A stretch of 64,000 nt of DNA from UBA11606 sp965243715 (GTDB lineage: Bacteria > Actinomycetota > Acidimicrobiia > Acidimicrobiales > Aldehydirespiratoraceae). The position numbers and the translations under genes are program-made. The DNA lies in NCBI GenBank assembly GCA_965243715.1, contig CBDEVU010000009.1, forward strand, positions 496,001-560,000. The letters run 5' to 3'. This document shows, piece after piece, positions 1 to 9,624 of the stretch (the stretch's first letter is position 1; each line of letters starts with the position of its first letter). The notes below the pieces were generated by a model that was not told where the DNA came from, did no database searches, and was given only the letters and a program-made list of their open reading frames with translations.

Positions 1-741
1 GGCGGGCTTGATCTGTCGGTTGGCTCGGTTGTCAGCTTGACCACTGTCATTTTGGCCGAGGGAGGTTCGCCTTGGGTATTGATCCCCTTGGTGTTGCTGT
101 GCGCGGCAGCTATCGGCATGGTCAACGGGGTCGCTGTGACCCGGCTAAATGTTCATCCCATCATCGCCACCCTCTCGATGAGTTGGATTCTGCTGGGTGC
201 CGCTCGGTGGATTAGACCGGTCGCCGGGGGCGACGTACCGGAGTTTGTAAAGAACTCCGTGACCGATGATTGGGCGTTCATTTGGCTGTCCATTCTCCTC
301 CTAGTTGCTTGGAAGCTCATCCACGGATCCCGTTTCGGTCTTCACCTCTTCGCCCTTGGTGGCGGCGTGGCCTCGGGCCGTAGCGACGCCGCCCGCACCT
401 TCGGAATCGCCGACCGGCGCAACATCGTCTACGCCTACATGCTCTCGTCATTGTTCGCCGCGGTAGCGGGAATCTTCCTCGCCGGGCGGGTTGTGTCGGG
501 CGACGCGGAAGTCGGCGCAGGCCTCGATATCGACTCGATCACCGCCGTTGCCCTCGGTGGCACCCAGTTCACCGGCGGCGTGGGCAGTTTGCAAGGCACG
601 GCTATCGGCGCCGCCGCGCTTGCTCTGATCTCCAACGGCATGAACCTAGAGAACATTAATCCGTTCATCCAGACCATCGTCATCGGAACGATTCTGCTGT
701 TCGTAGTTGCCACTCAGCGACGCAAGCAAATGGGACTCTGA
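1..741 (+). CDS. Sugar-type ABC transporter permease (5' end outside window)
   Basis: The reading frame is open from base 1, so the gene begins upstream. The visible part starts with GLDLSVGSVV, which matches the conserved 'G-[IL]-DLSVGS' motif of the RbsC/BPD_transp_2 permease family. The rest is a series of hydrophobic membrane segments ending in the family's glycine-rich stretch (GGTQFTGGVGSLQG) and a final segment with a basic tail. Known family role: inner-membrane channel for ribose, xylose or related sugars and some other small molecules, working with a periplasmic-type binding protein and an ATPase, both presumably encoded upstream. The next permease begins 2 nt after the stop, so the two are almost certainly co-translated partners. 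The substrate cannot be read from the sequence. Confidence 0.88.
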   Translation, partial: GGLDLSVGSVVSLTTVILAEGGSPWVLIPLVLLCAAAIGMVNGVAVTRLNVHPIIATLSMSWILLGAARWIRPVAGGDVPEFVKNSVTDDWAFIWLSILLLVAWKLIHGSRFGLHLFALGGGVASGRSDAARTFGIADRRNIVYAYMLSSLFAAVAGIFLAGRVVSGDAEVGAGLDIDSITAVALGGTQFTGGVGSLQGTAIGAAALALISNGMNLENINPFIQTIVIGTILLFVVATQRRKQMGL

Positions 742-743
742 GT

Positions 744-1703
744 ATGACGGCCACTACCGCTGCCCGGCGCCTTGTTGTCCGAACCCTCCGAATACCTCCC
801 TCTTACTACATCTTTGGGCTGCTATTTCTCCTCATCTGGCTCCACAAACCCAATCAGGTCACCGTGAAGTTCATGGGGATATTTATCCGCAACGTCACGC
901 CTCTCGGGATAGTTGTTTTGGGTCAACTCGTGGTGATGCGGGTCCGTTCGATTGACCTGTCCGGAGCGGGCGTGATCCTGCTCGTAAATTACTACTTCGC
1001 CTCTGGTTTCTTCTCCGGAACACCGCTGGCGTTCGTCGCGCTATACGGCATTCTCACCGGTCTTGCGGTCGGCACGATTAACGGTTTCCTCATTGGCAGG
1101 AGACGCTCGTCGGCGGTCCTAGTGACCCTCGCCGTTAACACGATCCTCATCGGCTTGGTGCAGCGACTGGCCAGCGGAAAACCGCCCGGTGCGATCCCGG
1201 AAGGTCTAAACGACATCTACGACACAGTATTTTGGTCGATCCCCCTACCTATCATTTTCTGGACCGCGTTGACCGCGGTGATGTCGGTCGTGCTCTCTAG
1301 GTTCGTGTACGGCCAATACGTTGCCGCGGTCGGTGAGAACCCAACAGCGGCGCGCTTCTCTGGCGTTCCCGTTGAACGCACCGTCGTCGTAGCACACATG
1401 GTCTCGGGCGTCATGGCGGGTATCGCAGGCCTAGTCCAAACCGCCTCGGTTTCCGTCGGGAGCATCCGTTTTGGCTTGGACCTTCCCCTTGACGCGGTGG
1501 CCGCCACCATCTTGGGCGGCGTCGTTTTCGGCAAGGGCGAAGGCGGCGTGTGGGGTCCCTACTTTGGTGTCGCTTCGTTCGCCTTGCTGTTCGTCGTGCT
1601 GCGCAACTTCGACATTCCCGAACCCGGACGTCTTGTCGCCCGCGGCGTGATCATCTTGCTCGCCGCGGTCATCTACGGCCTCCGCACTCGAGCCAAGACC
1701 TAA
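744..1703 (+). CDS. Second sugar-type ABC transporter permease
   Basis: A 319-residue hydrophobic protein of the same BPD_transp_2 family as its upstream neighbour. It has the variant signature RSIDLSGAGV at about residues 72-81 in place of the usual DLSVGS, and a C-terminal segment with the family-typical AATILGGVVFGKGEG. Two different permeases in tandem indicate a heterodimeric membrane channel of an importer. The start is the ATG 2 nt after the preceding stop, and no other start is needed. It is followed after 52 nt by an SGNH hydrolase, so the importer may feed an esterified sugar or glycoside to that enzyme; this is inference from position only. Confidence 0.87.
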   Translation: MTATTAARRLVVRTLRIPPSYYIFGLLFLLIWLHKPNQVTVKFMGIFIRNVTPLGIVVLGQLVVMRVRSIDLSGAGVILLVNYYFASGFFSGTPLAFVALYGILTGLAVGTINGFLIGRRRSSAVLVTLAVNTILIGLVQRLASGKPPGAIPEGLNDIYDTVFWSIPLPIIFWTALTAVMSVVLSRFVYGQYVAAVGENPTAARFSGVPVERTVVVAHMVSGVMAGIAGLVQTASVSVGSIRFGLDLPLDAVAATILGGVVFGKGEGGVWGPYFGVASFALLFVVLRNFDIPEPGRLVARGVIILLAAVIYGLRTRAKT

Positions 1704-1755
1704 GTAGTTCCCATCTAACCGCACTGAGTCACCTGACCAGAAAGGCCCACCCACT

Positions 1756-2412
1756 ATGACCGAGAACAAGCGAATCCTCTGCTTTGGTGACTCACTCACC
1801 TGGGGATGGGTGCCCATCATCGAAGGCCAACCCACCACCCGTTACCCGTTCCACGAAAGATGGACGGGTGCGATGGCGAGTAGCCTCGGCGACGGTTACG
1901 AGATTATTGAAGAAGGCCTCAGCGCACGAACCACCGCGGTCGACGACCCCACCGACCCGCGGCTCAACGGCAGTAATTATCTGCCCTCGGCATTGGCGTC
2001 GCACTTGCCCCTCGATCTTGTCATCGTGATGCTCGGCACTAACGACACCAAGTCGTATCTGGGTCGCACTACTTACGAAATCGCGACGGGTGCCGGAATG
2101 CTCCTCGGCCAGATTGCCGGATCAGTCGGCGGGTTCGGGAGCGTCTATCCTGCACCGAAAGCGCTGTTGATGGCACCCCCACCGCTCGCTCCGATGCCGC
2201 ATCCGTTCTTCCAAGCCATGTTCGAAGGAGCCCACGAAAAGACTAAAGAACTCGCCACTCAGTACGAGTCGCTCACTGACTTCTTGCACATCGACTTCCT
2301 CAACGCGGGGGATCACATCACCACCGACGGTGTCGACGGCATTCACCTTACCGCTGAATCCAATATCACCCTTGGTCTGGCGGTGGCGGACAAGGTCCGC
2401 ACACTGCTGTGA
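1756..2412 (+). CDS. SGNH/GDSL-family hydrolase (arylesterase-like)
   Basis: A 218-residue protein with the hallmark blocks of SGNH hydrolases: block I FGDSLTWG at residues 10-17 (nucleophile Ser), block III GTND near residue 95 (oxyanion Asn) and block V DGIHL near residue 196 (catalytic Asp and His). There is no signal peptide, so it is probably cytoplasmic. Such enzymes hydrolyse esters of sugars, lipids or small molecules. It is close to the two sugar-type permeases upstream and probably shares their transcript, suggesting deacylation of the imported compound. The exact substrate is unknown. Confidence 0.85.
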   Translation: MTENKRILCFGDSLTWGWVPIIEGQPTTRYPFHERWTGAMASSLGDGYEIIEEGLSARTTAVDDPTDPRLNGSNYLPSALASHLPLDLVIVMLGTNDTKSYLGRTTYEIATGAGMLLGQIAGSVGGFGSVYPAPKALLMAPPPLAPMPHPFFQAMFEGAHEKTKELATQYESLTDFLHIDFLNAGDHITTDGVDGIHLTAESNITLGLAVADKVRTLL

Positions 2413-2413
2413 C

Positions 2414-2440
2414 TCGCTAACGGGGCGGTCACCCCAGCGA
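2414..2440 (+). terminator. Hairpin after the SGNH gene, possible terminator
   Basis: Directly after the stop codon, arms TCGCT (2414-2418) and AGCGA (2436-2440) enclose a second pairing GGGG (2422-2425) with CCCC (2432-2435), with an AAC bulge. There is no U-tract after it, so it may be a weak or factor-assisted terminator. It separates the transport operon from the helicase cluster. Confidence 0.35.
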
Positions 2441-2498
2441 ACCGGTAAACTACCTCTAGCTTAGGCTCATAGGTCTGGGTGGTGGAGGTTGCGACAAA

Positions 2499-4409
2499 GT
2501 GAGCTATGACGTCGTAGAAGCAAAGTCGTTTTGGGATTGCGTCATCTCGATGCGAAATGACGACAAACATAAGGCCGATCTCGTGGACACGATGATCGAA
2601 CTCCGGCAGCAACCCTTCCGTAATCCCCGATTACAAACGCACGACCTTGGTTTCACCAACGGCAACAAGAAGGTGTTCTCGTCTGACGTGGGCGGGCGAG
2701 CAGCAGACCGGAACTATTTTGAGAAGCGGTGCGATGTCGGAATTCTCTTCAGTCCATGGAAAGATACCGAACTCAAAGGGTTCGGGTTCTCGTCCGAAGT
2801 TGTGGCCATCTTGCGAGAAATCAACTCCGAGAACGAACTCCTCGAGTGTGAAGAAAAACTCGGACCAGAAGTCTTCGCCCAAGCGCTTAACGTTTTCTAC
2901 TACAGAAACCCCGCGGGGATCGTAGAGCTAGAGGAAGACTCGAAACCGCAGGCCGAAGAACCTGACCCTACCGAAGCTGACTTCGAGATGGAACGAAAAC
3001 TGGCTGACGAAAGCACCAATGCGGCGTTTATGCGCACTGAGCCAGCCTTATTGAAGGAGATTCTTGCCCAACCGATTGAAGACTGGATGGTCTTTCTTCA
3101 TCCTGACCAGCGAGGAGTGGTGGCGAGGAACTATTCCGGCCCAGCGCGTGTCAGGGGAGCCGCCGGCACTGGAAAGACCGTTGTCGGCTTACATCGCGCG
3201 GCGCACCGAGCAGTCCAAAATCGAGGATCAGGCGGAAAATACCCGATCCTCTTTACGACGTTTATAAAGAATCTACCGCCCGTGTTAGGGAAACTTTACC
3301 TGCGCCTACCGGGTACTCGAGAGGATGAAGTCAAGTTCGCCAATATCGATCAGGTGGCGCGGCGGGTGTGCTTGCAGGCGGGGGAGAAGCCTGTTACCGA
3401 CCTACGAAAGATAGAGGCAGCGTTCGCCAAGGCCTTCAAACGGGTAGTCTCTCCCAGTACGCCGCTTGGGGACTCTGGGTTTAGTCGATCGTACTTGCGG
3501 GACGAAGTCAGAGTGGTCATCAAAGGCCGCGGTATTGCATCACTTGATGAGTACCTCGAGATCACGCGCACCGGTCGCCGGGCCCCGCTCGGGCGACTGC
3601 AACGCATGCAGGTATGGGCATTGATGCAGGAATGGGACAAGGAGTTATCTCTTCGGGGCACCCTCGATTTTCAGGATGTCATCCTACGGGCCCGAGATCA
3701 CGCGCAGCGCCTAGCAGAACCTTGGTACTCATCGGTCATCGTTGATGAGGCCCAAGACCTGACTCTCGTAGGCCTTCAGTTGGTCCGCGCCCTAGTCAAT
3801 GCTCCCGAGATTGAAGATCGTCCCAATGGCCTGCTCCTACTCGGCGACGGAGCGCAACGGGTCTACGCAGGTGGCTTTAAGCTCCGACAAGCTGGCATCG
3901 AGGTGCGGGGCCGGACCACCGTGCTGAGAAGGAACTACCGCAATACTGACGTGATTATCGCGGCTGCTCAGGCGGTCGCGGGCGAGGCCGACGTTGATGA
4001 TCTCTGCGAGAAGTTTCAACGTAAGGACGAGGTAGGGACCTCCTTCCGGTCTGGCTCGCGTCCCTTGCTCGTTGAAGCGGTCAATGTCGCGGGTCAGATC
4101 GACGAGGTAGCTCAGCGAACAAAGACCTATACAGCGGACGCCAATGTGGGATTAGGCGATATTGGGGTCTTGGTCCCCACCAACCGCCTAGTCGGCCAAG
4201 TATTAGAGGGGCTATCAGCGCATGGCACCTTCCCCTTTTGTATTCCCGGAGCGAATGCCGAGGAGACAGCGGAGGCCGACGACCTATCTCTTTCCCAATT
4301 GTTCGTGGCGATGACTCGGGCTCGGGACCACCTCGTGGTTCTCTACTCAGGGATGCCCTCGGCGTTTATAGTTGAGGGGTTGGATTGGTTCGAGGATATT
4401 CCCGCATGA
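2499..4409 (+). CDS. UvrD-type superfamily 1 helicase with RelE/ParE-like N-terminal domain
   Basis: A 636-residue protein. Residues 1 to about 100 resemble the RelE/ParE-toxin-like domain found at the start of a subgroup of UvrD-like helicases: an N-terminal helical pair (FWDCVISMRNDDKHKADLV), a basic strand segment around NGNKKVF and a strand CDVGILFSPW. The helicase part has Walker A GAAGTGKT at residues 220-227, Walker B VIVDEAQDL near 415, motif RNYRNT near 478 and a UvrD_C motif VAMTRARDHLVV near 602. The start is GTG 2499 with GGAGG about 10 nt upstream. Expected activity is ATP-dependent 3'-5' translocation on DNA or RNA. It is the first of three large same-strand genes; whether the RelE-like part is active or only binds nucleic acid cannot be told. 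Confidence 0.85.
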   Translation: MSYDVVEAKSFWDCVISMRNDDKHKADLVDTMIELRQQPFRNPRLQTHDLGFTNGNKKVFSSDVGGRAADRNYFEKRCDVGILFSPWKDTELKGFGFSSEVVAILREINSENELLECEEKLGPEVFAQALNVFYYRNPAGIVELEEDSKPQAEEPDPTEADFEMERKLADESTNAAFMRTEPALLKEILAQPIEDWMVFLHPDQRGVVARNYSGPARVRGAAGTGKTVVGLHRAAHRAVQNRGSGGKYPILFTTFIKNLPPVLGKLYLRLPGTREDEVKFANIDQVARRVCLQAGEKPVTDLRKIEAAFAKAFKRVVSPSTPLGDSGFSRSYLRDEVRVVIKGRGIASLDEYLEITRTGRRAPLGRLQRMQVWALMQEWDKELSLRGTLDFQDVILRARDHAQRLAEPWYSSVIVDEAQDLTLVGLQLVRALVNAPEIEDRPNGLLLLGDGAQRVYAGGFKLRQAGIEVRGRTTVLRRNYRNTDVIIAAAQAVAGEADVDDLCEKFQRKDEVGTSFRSGSRPLLVEAVNVAGQIDEVAQRTKTYTADANVGLGDIGVLVPTNRLVGQVLEGLSAHGTFPFCIPGANAEETAEADDLSLSQLFVAMTRARDHLVVLYSGMPSAFIVEGLDWFEDIPA

Positions 4410-4420
4410 GTCGCATAACT

Positions 4421-4450
4421 GGACCTAGGGGTAGGGCGAGGGCTAGGTCC
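4421..4450 (+). promoter_or_regulatory. Perfect 8-bp stem-loop between the helicase and the RecQ-fusion gene
   Basis: Arms GGACCTAG (4421-4428) and CTAGGTCC (4443-4450) are exact inverse complements around a 14-nt purine-rich loop. The hairpin sits in the 58-nt gap between the helicase stop and the TTG start at 4468, 17 nt before that start. There is no T-run, so it is more likely an operator, attenuator or RNA-processing element than a simple terminator. Confidence 0.5.
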
Positions 4451-4467
4451 GGTGGCGTGGTGCGTCT

Positions 4468-7400
4468 TTGACCCCGTTGGCGGCTCGGTTGCGGGAGTTG
4501 ATTGACGACAGCGGTCCGCAATCCGTCGACCACTTGCGCCGTGCGCTGCTCCGCAAAGGCCAGAACGTCCCCGCCGATTTTCTAGAGCGAGAATTGCGCG
4601 GGAACTCTGCGCTGTTTCGCCCCACGGGCGACGCTCGCTGGGACTTGGCCGAACACGTGGCGGCCCCAGCCGAGTCGGTGTTGTGGAGTAAGGAACTTCG
4701 CGTCGATCCCCTCGTTGCAGGCGCGCTCGCCGACAACTATGTCGTGGTCGACATAGAAACCACGGGGACCGAAGCCGAGCGAGACGAAATCGTACAAGTC
4801 GCGGCCGTTCGGGTCGTGGGCGGCCGACCGGTCAAAGGGTTCAACCGGTACACGCGAACCAAAGCGGTGCCATTGGCCGAAAGTCTGCGCGTTCGTATGG
4901 GTTGGGAGCGCCTAGACGACGGCGAGCGGGTTGATCTTCGTCCAGCCCTAAAGGAGTTGCAGGACTTCGTAGCCCAAGAAAAAGTTGTAGCTTGGAACGC
5001 CAGCTTCGAGCAGGGCTTTTTCGAGCGTGTTGGCGTTGTATTCGATCACCTCGTCGATGCCTTGGCGGTGGCGATGCTCGTCCTTCCTGAAGGCCCTCAT
5101 CGCCTCACCGAGGTCGCCCGCCGCCTGAAGCTCAGCGCCACCGAATTGCCCCCTGGCCTGGAGATCACGGGCCACGACCCGCGGCAGTTCCACGCTCACG
5201 ACGCACTGTTCGATTGCTATCTGACAGCCCTTACGCACGCTGAGGTCGTCGGAGAACTGCGGCATGGCATCGGCTCAGCAGCTACTGACCTAATAAAAGA
5301 GGTGGGATCGCTGGGAGACAAAGAACCCCCTCCGTCCCCGACCATCGTCGGCCACGGTCGACTGTTCTCCTCAGCGGCCGAGAACCTTCGCCGGATCGTC
5401 CAAGTTCAGGGTCGCGAATCAAGGGCGGGTCAAGAACAGGTGGCTGAGCTTGCCGAAAAGGGACTGATCTCCCATCCCGTTCTCGTCGAAGCTCCCACCG
5501 GCACCGGCAAAACTCTTTCCTACGTCGCCGCTGCGCTCGCCCTCGTCGAACAGGGCCATCGGGTGGCCCTAGTCACCGCATTCAAGAATCTTCAAGATCA
5601 ATTACTCGAGGAGTTACGTGAGGCACTGAAGGCGCTCGACGCCGACACCAAAGTGGCGGTCCTCAAAGGGGGTGATAATTACCTATGTAGTCGTCGCCTA
5701 AGCCACGTCATCGAGCGACTCGACCCCTCCGATACAGACCTCCGCTTTGTCGCCGCGGTCTTTTTGCGATTGCTCGCTGGTTCTGGGGTCGCCACCCGTG
5801 AGGACGTCTCATGGTGGCTGTTGCAACGTCTCCCGCGCGCTCGGAGTCTCCTCGATGAAGTGGCTGTCTTGTGCCAGCACCCCGAGTGCGGACGAGCGGT
5901 AGCAATCGCGCAAGCCAACAATGCAAAACTAGTTGTCCTTAATCAGGTGCTGTGGCTTCAACCGCCCGCCACTTTCGTCTCGCCCCCTAAAGCGGTGATC
6001 GACGAAGCCCACGATCTTGAGGATATGGCGACCCTTGCGTTCACAGAGAGGGTCGGATCGGTCGAAATCTTCTCCCTAGTCAATCGCCTTGACCCGGCTG
6101 GCCGGAGGGGACTGCTCGACACGGTCAAGCGGCACGGCCCAGACGTGGCACCAGTCCGCCAACTCGCCCGCCGACTGCGCAGCGCGGCGACTGAGGCCCA
6201 CCGTCCGTTAGGGCGATTCGCCGCCGCGGTAGCGGTCGACGTTGACCTCGAGCAAGGAGGAAAGGTACGCCTCCGGAGAGCGCCGAAGCTGCTTCACCCC
6301 GCCGCTTGGACCTCGGCCGAAGACTCACTGCGTGATCTCCGTGAAGCCCTAACCAAGCTAGCAGCGGCTCTTGGTGAGATGGCGTCTGACTCAAGATTGA
6401 GAGACCCGATCGCGGTCGAAGATCTATGGGATTTGGCTGCTCGATCACGCGAACACGAAGAACTCCTCTGGCGACTAACCGCAGTGCGCGAGACAGCTCT
6501 CGTCCACTACCTAGAGGTCGACGGTGAGCAGGGTTCACACTGGTCTTTGGCCCGCGCTCCGATTGAAGTGGGCCAAATCCTAGCAACAACCTGGGACTCG
6601 CTCGACGGCTTTATTCTAACATCGGCCACGCTACAGACTGGCAGGGACGATTTCAGCTTCGTCATCGAACGCTTAGGGCTTAGGGGCCGCCTCGAAGGGG
6701 GCTGCCACGCCATCGAAACCGACTTCCCCTTCGAACGAAACGTCATGTTTGGCTTGAGCCGCTGGTTCGACTCGATCCCGACCCCACGGTTTATTGATGA
6801 GTTCCAACTCGAAACGGCGAACGAGATCGAGGTGCTCGCTCGGTTCGGGGAGGGGCGGCAACTGGCGTTGTTCACGGCGCGGCGCCGCCTCGATGCGGTC
6901 GCGGACGCGGTGGCGGAGCCGCTCGCACGTGCCGGAATACCGGTTATGCAACAAGGCCACGGCCCACGCTCTGGTCTCTTGGAGGATTTTCGCGTACGCT
7001 CCGAATCCGTCCTCCTTGGTACCCGCTCGTTTTGGCAGGGGGTCGATGTCCCTGGGCCCTCCCTGTCCTTCCTCGTCCTAGAGAAGCTTCCCTACCCTCA
7101 CATGCGCGATCCGGTCACTGAGGCCCGCCTTGATTTGGTACGGCGAAGAAGCGGAAGCGACTTTGACGATTACCTGCTGCCGCGGATGATCATTGGCTTA
7201 AAGCAGGGCTTCGGGCGACTCGTCCGTTCGCGTAAAGACCGGGGGGTGGTGCTCCTTCTAGACCGACGGTTGCACGTCAAGCCCTACCAGAACCGAGTGT
7301 TCGACGCCTTGCCCGGTTTCATACCCCGCGATCTCGAAGCGGAGCGAAACCAGAAGCTGTTTTACCGGCGGGTGGATGCCACGTTCCCTGGTCTGATCTC

Positions 7401-9624
7401 CGACCAGGGCCGGTCCGTGCTGGACACCCTCCCAGATACTAAAACTTTGCTCGGGGAGTTGATTGATCTTCCTATCGGTGGCGATCGAGGGGTCCGACGA
7501 CCCGCCGTATTAGCCGCGCTTCGGGATCTCTTTGGCGAGTCGTTTACTGACTTCAAGTCCTCCGAACAAGAAGAGTTGTTCTGGCTGATTTTGGACGGTT
7601 TCGATGTAGTCGGCCTGCTCCCAACCGGGGCCGGTAAATCTCTTCCGTTCCAACTGGCGGCTCTCACCACGCCGGGCGTTACCCTCGTAGTGTCGCCGCT
7701 TGTGGCGCTGATGCGTGATCAAGTCGAGGGTCTACTCGACAAGGGAATTAGCGCCGTCGCAGCGCTGGTCGGAGCGATGTCCGTCGATGAGCGAGACGAG
7801 GTGCTGCGCCGAGCGGCGACGGGTAGTCTTCGGCTGCTCTACGTCTCCCCCGAACGCTTGCGAGATCCGGTCTTTCGCGATCGCCTCGCTAACTTCGATG
7901 TCGGCCGGGTCGTAGTCGACGAGGCCCACTGCGTCTCGCTCTGGGGACCGAGCTTTCGCCCCGACTTCCTCGCTATCCGCTCGGCTCTCGACACAGCGGG
8001 ACATTTCGACGTGCCCGTGGTTGCCCTGACGGCCACAGCCACGCCGGAGATCGAAGCCGACATTCGGGAGGCCTTGCGACTAGCAGATGCGAAAAAAGTT
8101 ACCATGCCCTTCGGGCGTCCGGAGCTACGTTTCGCGGTTATTGGCCCGCGAAACGGGCTAGCCGGTGATCGGATAAGTAACGAAAAGCAACGCACGCGAC
8201 TCCTGATCCGGATGCTGACCGCGGCTGAACGACACGGTCACGCGGCCATCGTTTACGTCCCTACCGTCCGACAAGCCGACCAGATTGCCAATCAACTCCG
8301 ACAGGTCGGTCTGCTCGCTCGCTCCTATCACGGCAAACTCGACCAATGGTCTCGTCAAGACATCGAAGAACTGTTCCGCGAAGGGGAGATCGACATCGTG
8401 GTGGCGACGAAGGCCTTCGGGATGGGTATCGACCGGGCCGACGTTCGGTACGTGATCCACGTCGGCTATCCGGCCGATTTGGAGAGCTATTACCAGGAAG
8501 CGGGTCGGGCGGGCCGCGACGGTCTTGACTCGTACTGCGTACTGCTCACCCTCGACAAAGATCGCCAGACTCAGGAATGGTTTATCGACCAGGTCAAGAA
8601 ACTCGACGCCAGCCTCCGCCGCGGCTATGAACAACTCGCCGTTCTCGGCGCGGGCTCTCACCTCATCGACCTGGAGGCCTTAGCGGACAACCTTCGCCTT
8701 GACGATGAGACGCACGCCCGCGTCGTCTTGTACTATCTGGAGACCGCTGGCGCGCTGACTCGACATGCTGATCAGACGGTCCGGGCTCGCGTGCTCCTGC
8801 TTGGTGAACTCACTGACCAACCGCTTGGGCGGTGTTTAGTGCGTCTAGGAGCCCAACCCTTTGTCGGGTTTGACACCGATCTCGAGGCGTTGGCGGCGGC
8901 GCTGAAGCGGGGGATTGGTGAGGTCGAGGCCCGTTTGCTCGCCGCGAGTAGGGCTGAGCAGTTGGTCTTTCGCCCCGTTCAACGAATGGCTGCCGTCGAG
9001 GTCCATACAGACCGCCAGCAACTCGCCCCCGACACGGCCGAAGTTGTCGCCGCGATGGGTAAGAAACTGGACCAGATGGTCGACTACGTAAGCTCTCGCG
9101 AGTGTCGCCAAGTTACGTTCCGTCGGTACCTTGGCGAGTCGCAGCCACCAGTTTGTGGCGGTTGCGACGTCTGTTGTGACTTCGAGTATCCCCGAATATG
9201 GATGGATATCACCCAAGACAGCCTTCCTGACGCCGACCGATTGTTGGATCCCGAACTCACGGTACTAGCCGCCATCGACTGGAACGCGGCCGAGATCAAA
9301 CTGGGGCGCAACCCGTACGGGCGAGGGGCCCTTGGGCATATCTTAGCCGCGGATCGCTACAATCTAGGGCGCTACGTGGAAGGAGCAGAGCGGGCCCAGA
9401 GAATCCGCCGCGCCGAAGCATCGCCCTACTGGGGTGCGATGGCCCTCCTGACTAACCCCGCCACTCGGATTAGTACAGCCCTCGACCACCTTGCTAATCG
9501 TGAAGCCATTGACGTTGCTAACCATGAGCCGACGGTTCGGGGCGGGTCGAATGTCACAGGCTATGACTACCTTGTCCTTACTGATAGCGGCCGGGATCGT
9601 CTCGAACGCGGGATAGTGGAGTAA
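4468..9624 (+). CDS. DnaQ-type exonuclease / DinG-type helicase / RecQ helicase fusion
   Basis: A 1718-residue protein joining three enzymes. Residues 1-65 form a small helical, possibly winged-helix, domain. Residues about 90-270 are a DEDDh exonuclease: VDIETTG at about 94, and the late HDALFDC block. Residues about 290-970 are a DinG/XPD-like helicase with Walker A APTGTGKT near 345 and DEAH near 512. Residues about 1010-1600 are a RecQ helicase with PTGAGKS near 1052, VVDEAHC near 1149, the GRAGRDG motif near 1346 and a zinc-binding cluster (C-x2-C-x2-CC) near residues 1564-1571. It ends with a C-terminal domain I do not recognise. Exonuclease-DinG fusions are known in Firmicutes, but I do not recall an added RecQ. 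The start TTG 4468 is the first plausible codon but lacks a clear ribosome site, so it is uncertain. The stop overlaps the next start by one base (TAATG). Confidence 0.86.
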   Translation: MTPLAARLRELIDDSGPQSVDHLRRALLRKGQNVPADFLERELRGNSALFRPTGDARWDLAEHVAAPAESVLWSKELRVDPLVAGALADNYVVVDIETTGTEAERDEIVQVAAVRVVGGRPVKGFNRYTRTKAVPLAESLRVRMGWERLDDGERVDLRPALKELQDFVAQEKVVAWNASFEQGFFERVGVVFDHLVDALAVAMLVLPEGPHRLTEVARRLKLSATELPPGLEITGHDPRQFHAHDALFDCYLTALTHAEVVGELRHGIGSAATDLIKEVGSLGDKEPPPSPTIVGHGRLFSSAAENLRRIVQVQGRESRAGQEQVAELAEKGLISHPVLVEAPTGTGKTLSYVAAALALVEQGHRVALVTAFKNLQDQLLEELREALKALDADTKVAVLKGGDNYLCSRRLSHVIERLDPSDTDLRFVAAVFLRLLAGSGVATREDVSWWLLQRLPRARSLLDEVAVLCQHPECGRAVAIAQANNAKLVVLNQVLWLQPPATFVSPPKAVIDEAHDLEDMATLAFTERVGSVEIFSLVNRLDPAGRRGLLDTVKRHGPDVAPVRQLARRLRSAATEAHRPLGRFAAAVAVDVDLEQGGKVRLRRAPKLLHPAAWTSAEDSLRDLREALTKLAAALGEMASDSRLRDPIAVEDLWDLAARSREHEELLWRLTAVRETALVHYLEVDGEQGSHWSLARAPIEVGQILATTWDSLDGFILTSATLQTGRDDFSFVIERLGLRGRLEGGCHAIETDFPFERNVMFGLSRWFDSIPTPRFIDEFQLETANEIEVLARFGEGRQLALFTARRRLDAVADAVAEPLARAGIPVMQQGHGPRSGLLEDFRVRSESVLLGTRSFWQGVDVPGPSLSFLVLEKLPYPHMRDPVTEARLDLVRRRSGSDFDDYLLPRMIIGLKQGFGRLVRSRKDRGVVLLLDRRLHVKPYQNRVFDALPGFIPRDLEAERNQKLFYRRVDATFPGLISDQGRSVLDTLPDTKTLLGELIDLPIGGDRGVRRPAVLAALRDLFGESFTDFKSSEQEELFWLILDGFDVVGLLPTGAGKSLPFQLAALTTPGVTLVVSPLVALMRDQVEGLLDKGISAVAALVGAMSVDERDEVLRRAATGSLRLLYVSPERLRDPVFRDRLANFDVGRVVVDEAHCVSLWGPSFRPDFLAIRSALDTAGHFDVPVVALTATATPEIEADIREALRLADAKKVTMPFGRPELRFAVIGPRNGLAGDRISNEKQRTRLLIRMLTAAERHGHAAIVYVPTVRQADQIANQLRQVGLLARSYHGKLDQWSRQDIEELFREGEIDIVVATKAFGMGIDRADVRYVIHVGYPADLESYYQEAGRAGRDGLDSYCVLLTLDKDRQTQEWFIDQVKKLDASLRRGYEQLAVLGAGSHLIDLEALADNLRLDDETHARVVLYYLETAGALTRHADQTVRARVLLLGELTDQPLGRCLVRLGAQPFVGFDTDLEALAAALKRGIGEVEARLLAASRAEQLVFRPVQRMAAVEVHTDRQQLAPDTAEVVAAMGKKLDQMVDYVSSRECRQVTFRRYLGESQPPVCGGCDVCCDFEYPRIWMDITQDSLPDADRLLDPELTVLAAIDWNAAEIKLGRNPYGRGALGHILAADRYNLGRYVEGAERAQRIRRAEASPYWGAMALLTNPATRISTALDHLANREAIDVANHEPTVRGGSNVTGYDYLVLTDSGRDRLERGIVE

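Noticed and set aside
6125..6589. A 154-codon minus-strand frame inside the RecQ-fusion gene
   Set aside because: It is an Arg-rich shadow of the helicase reading frame with no start signal.
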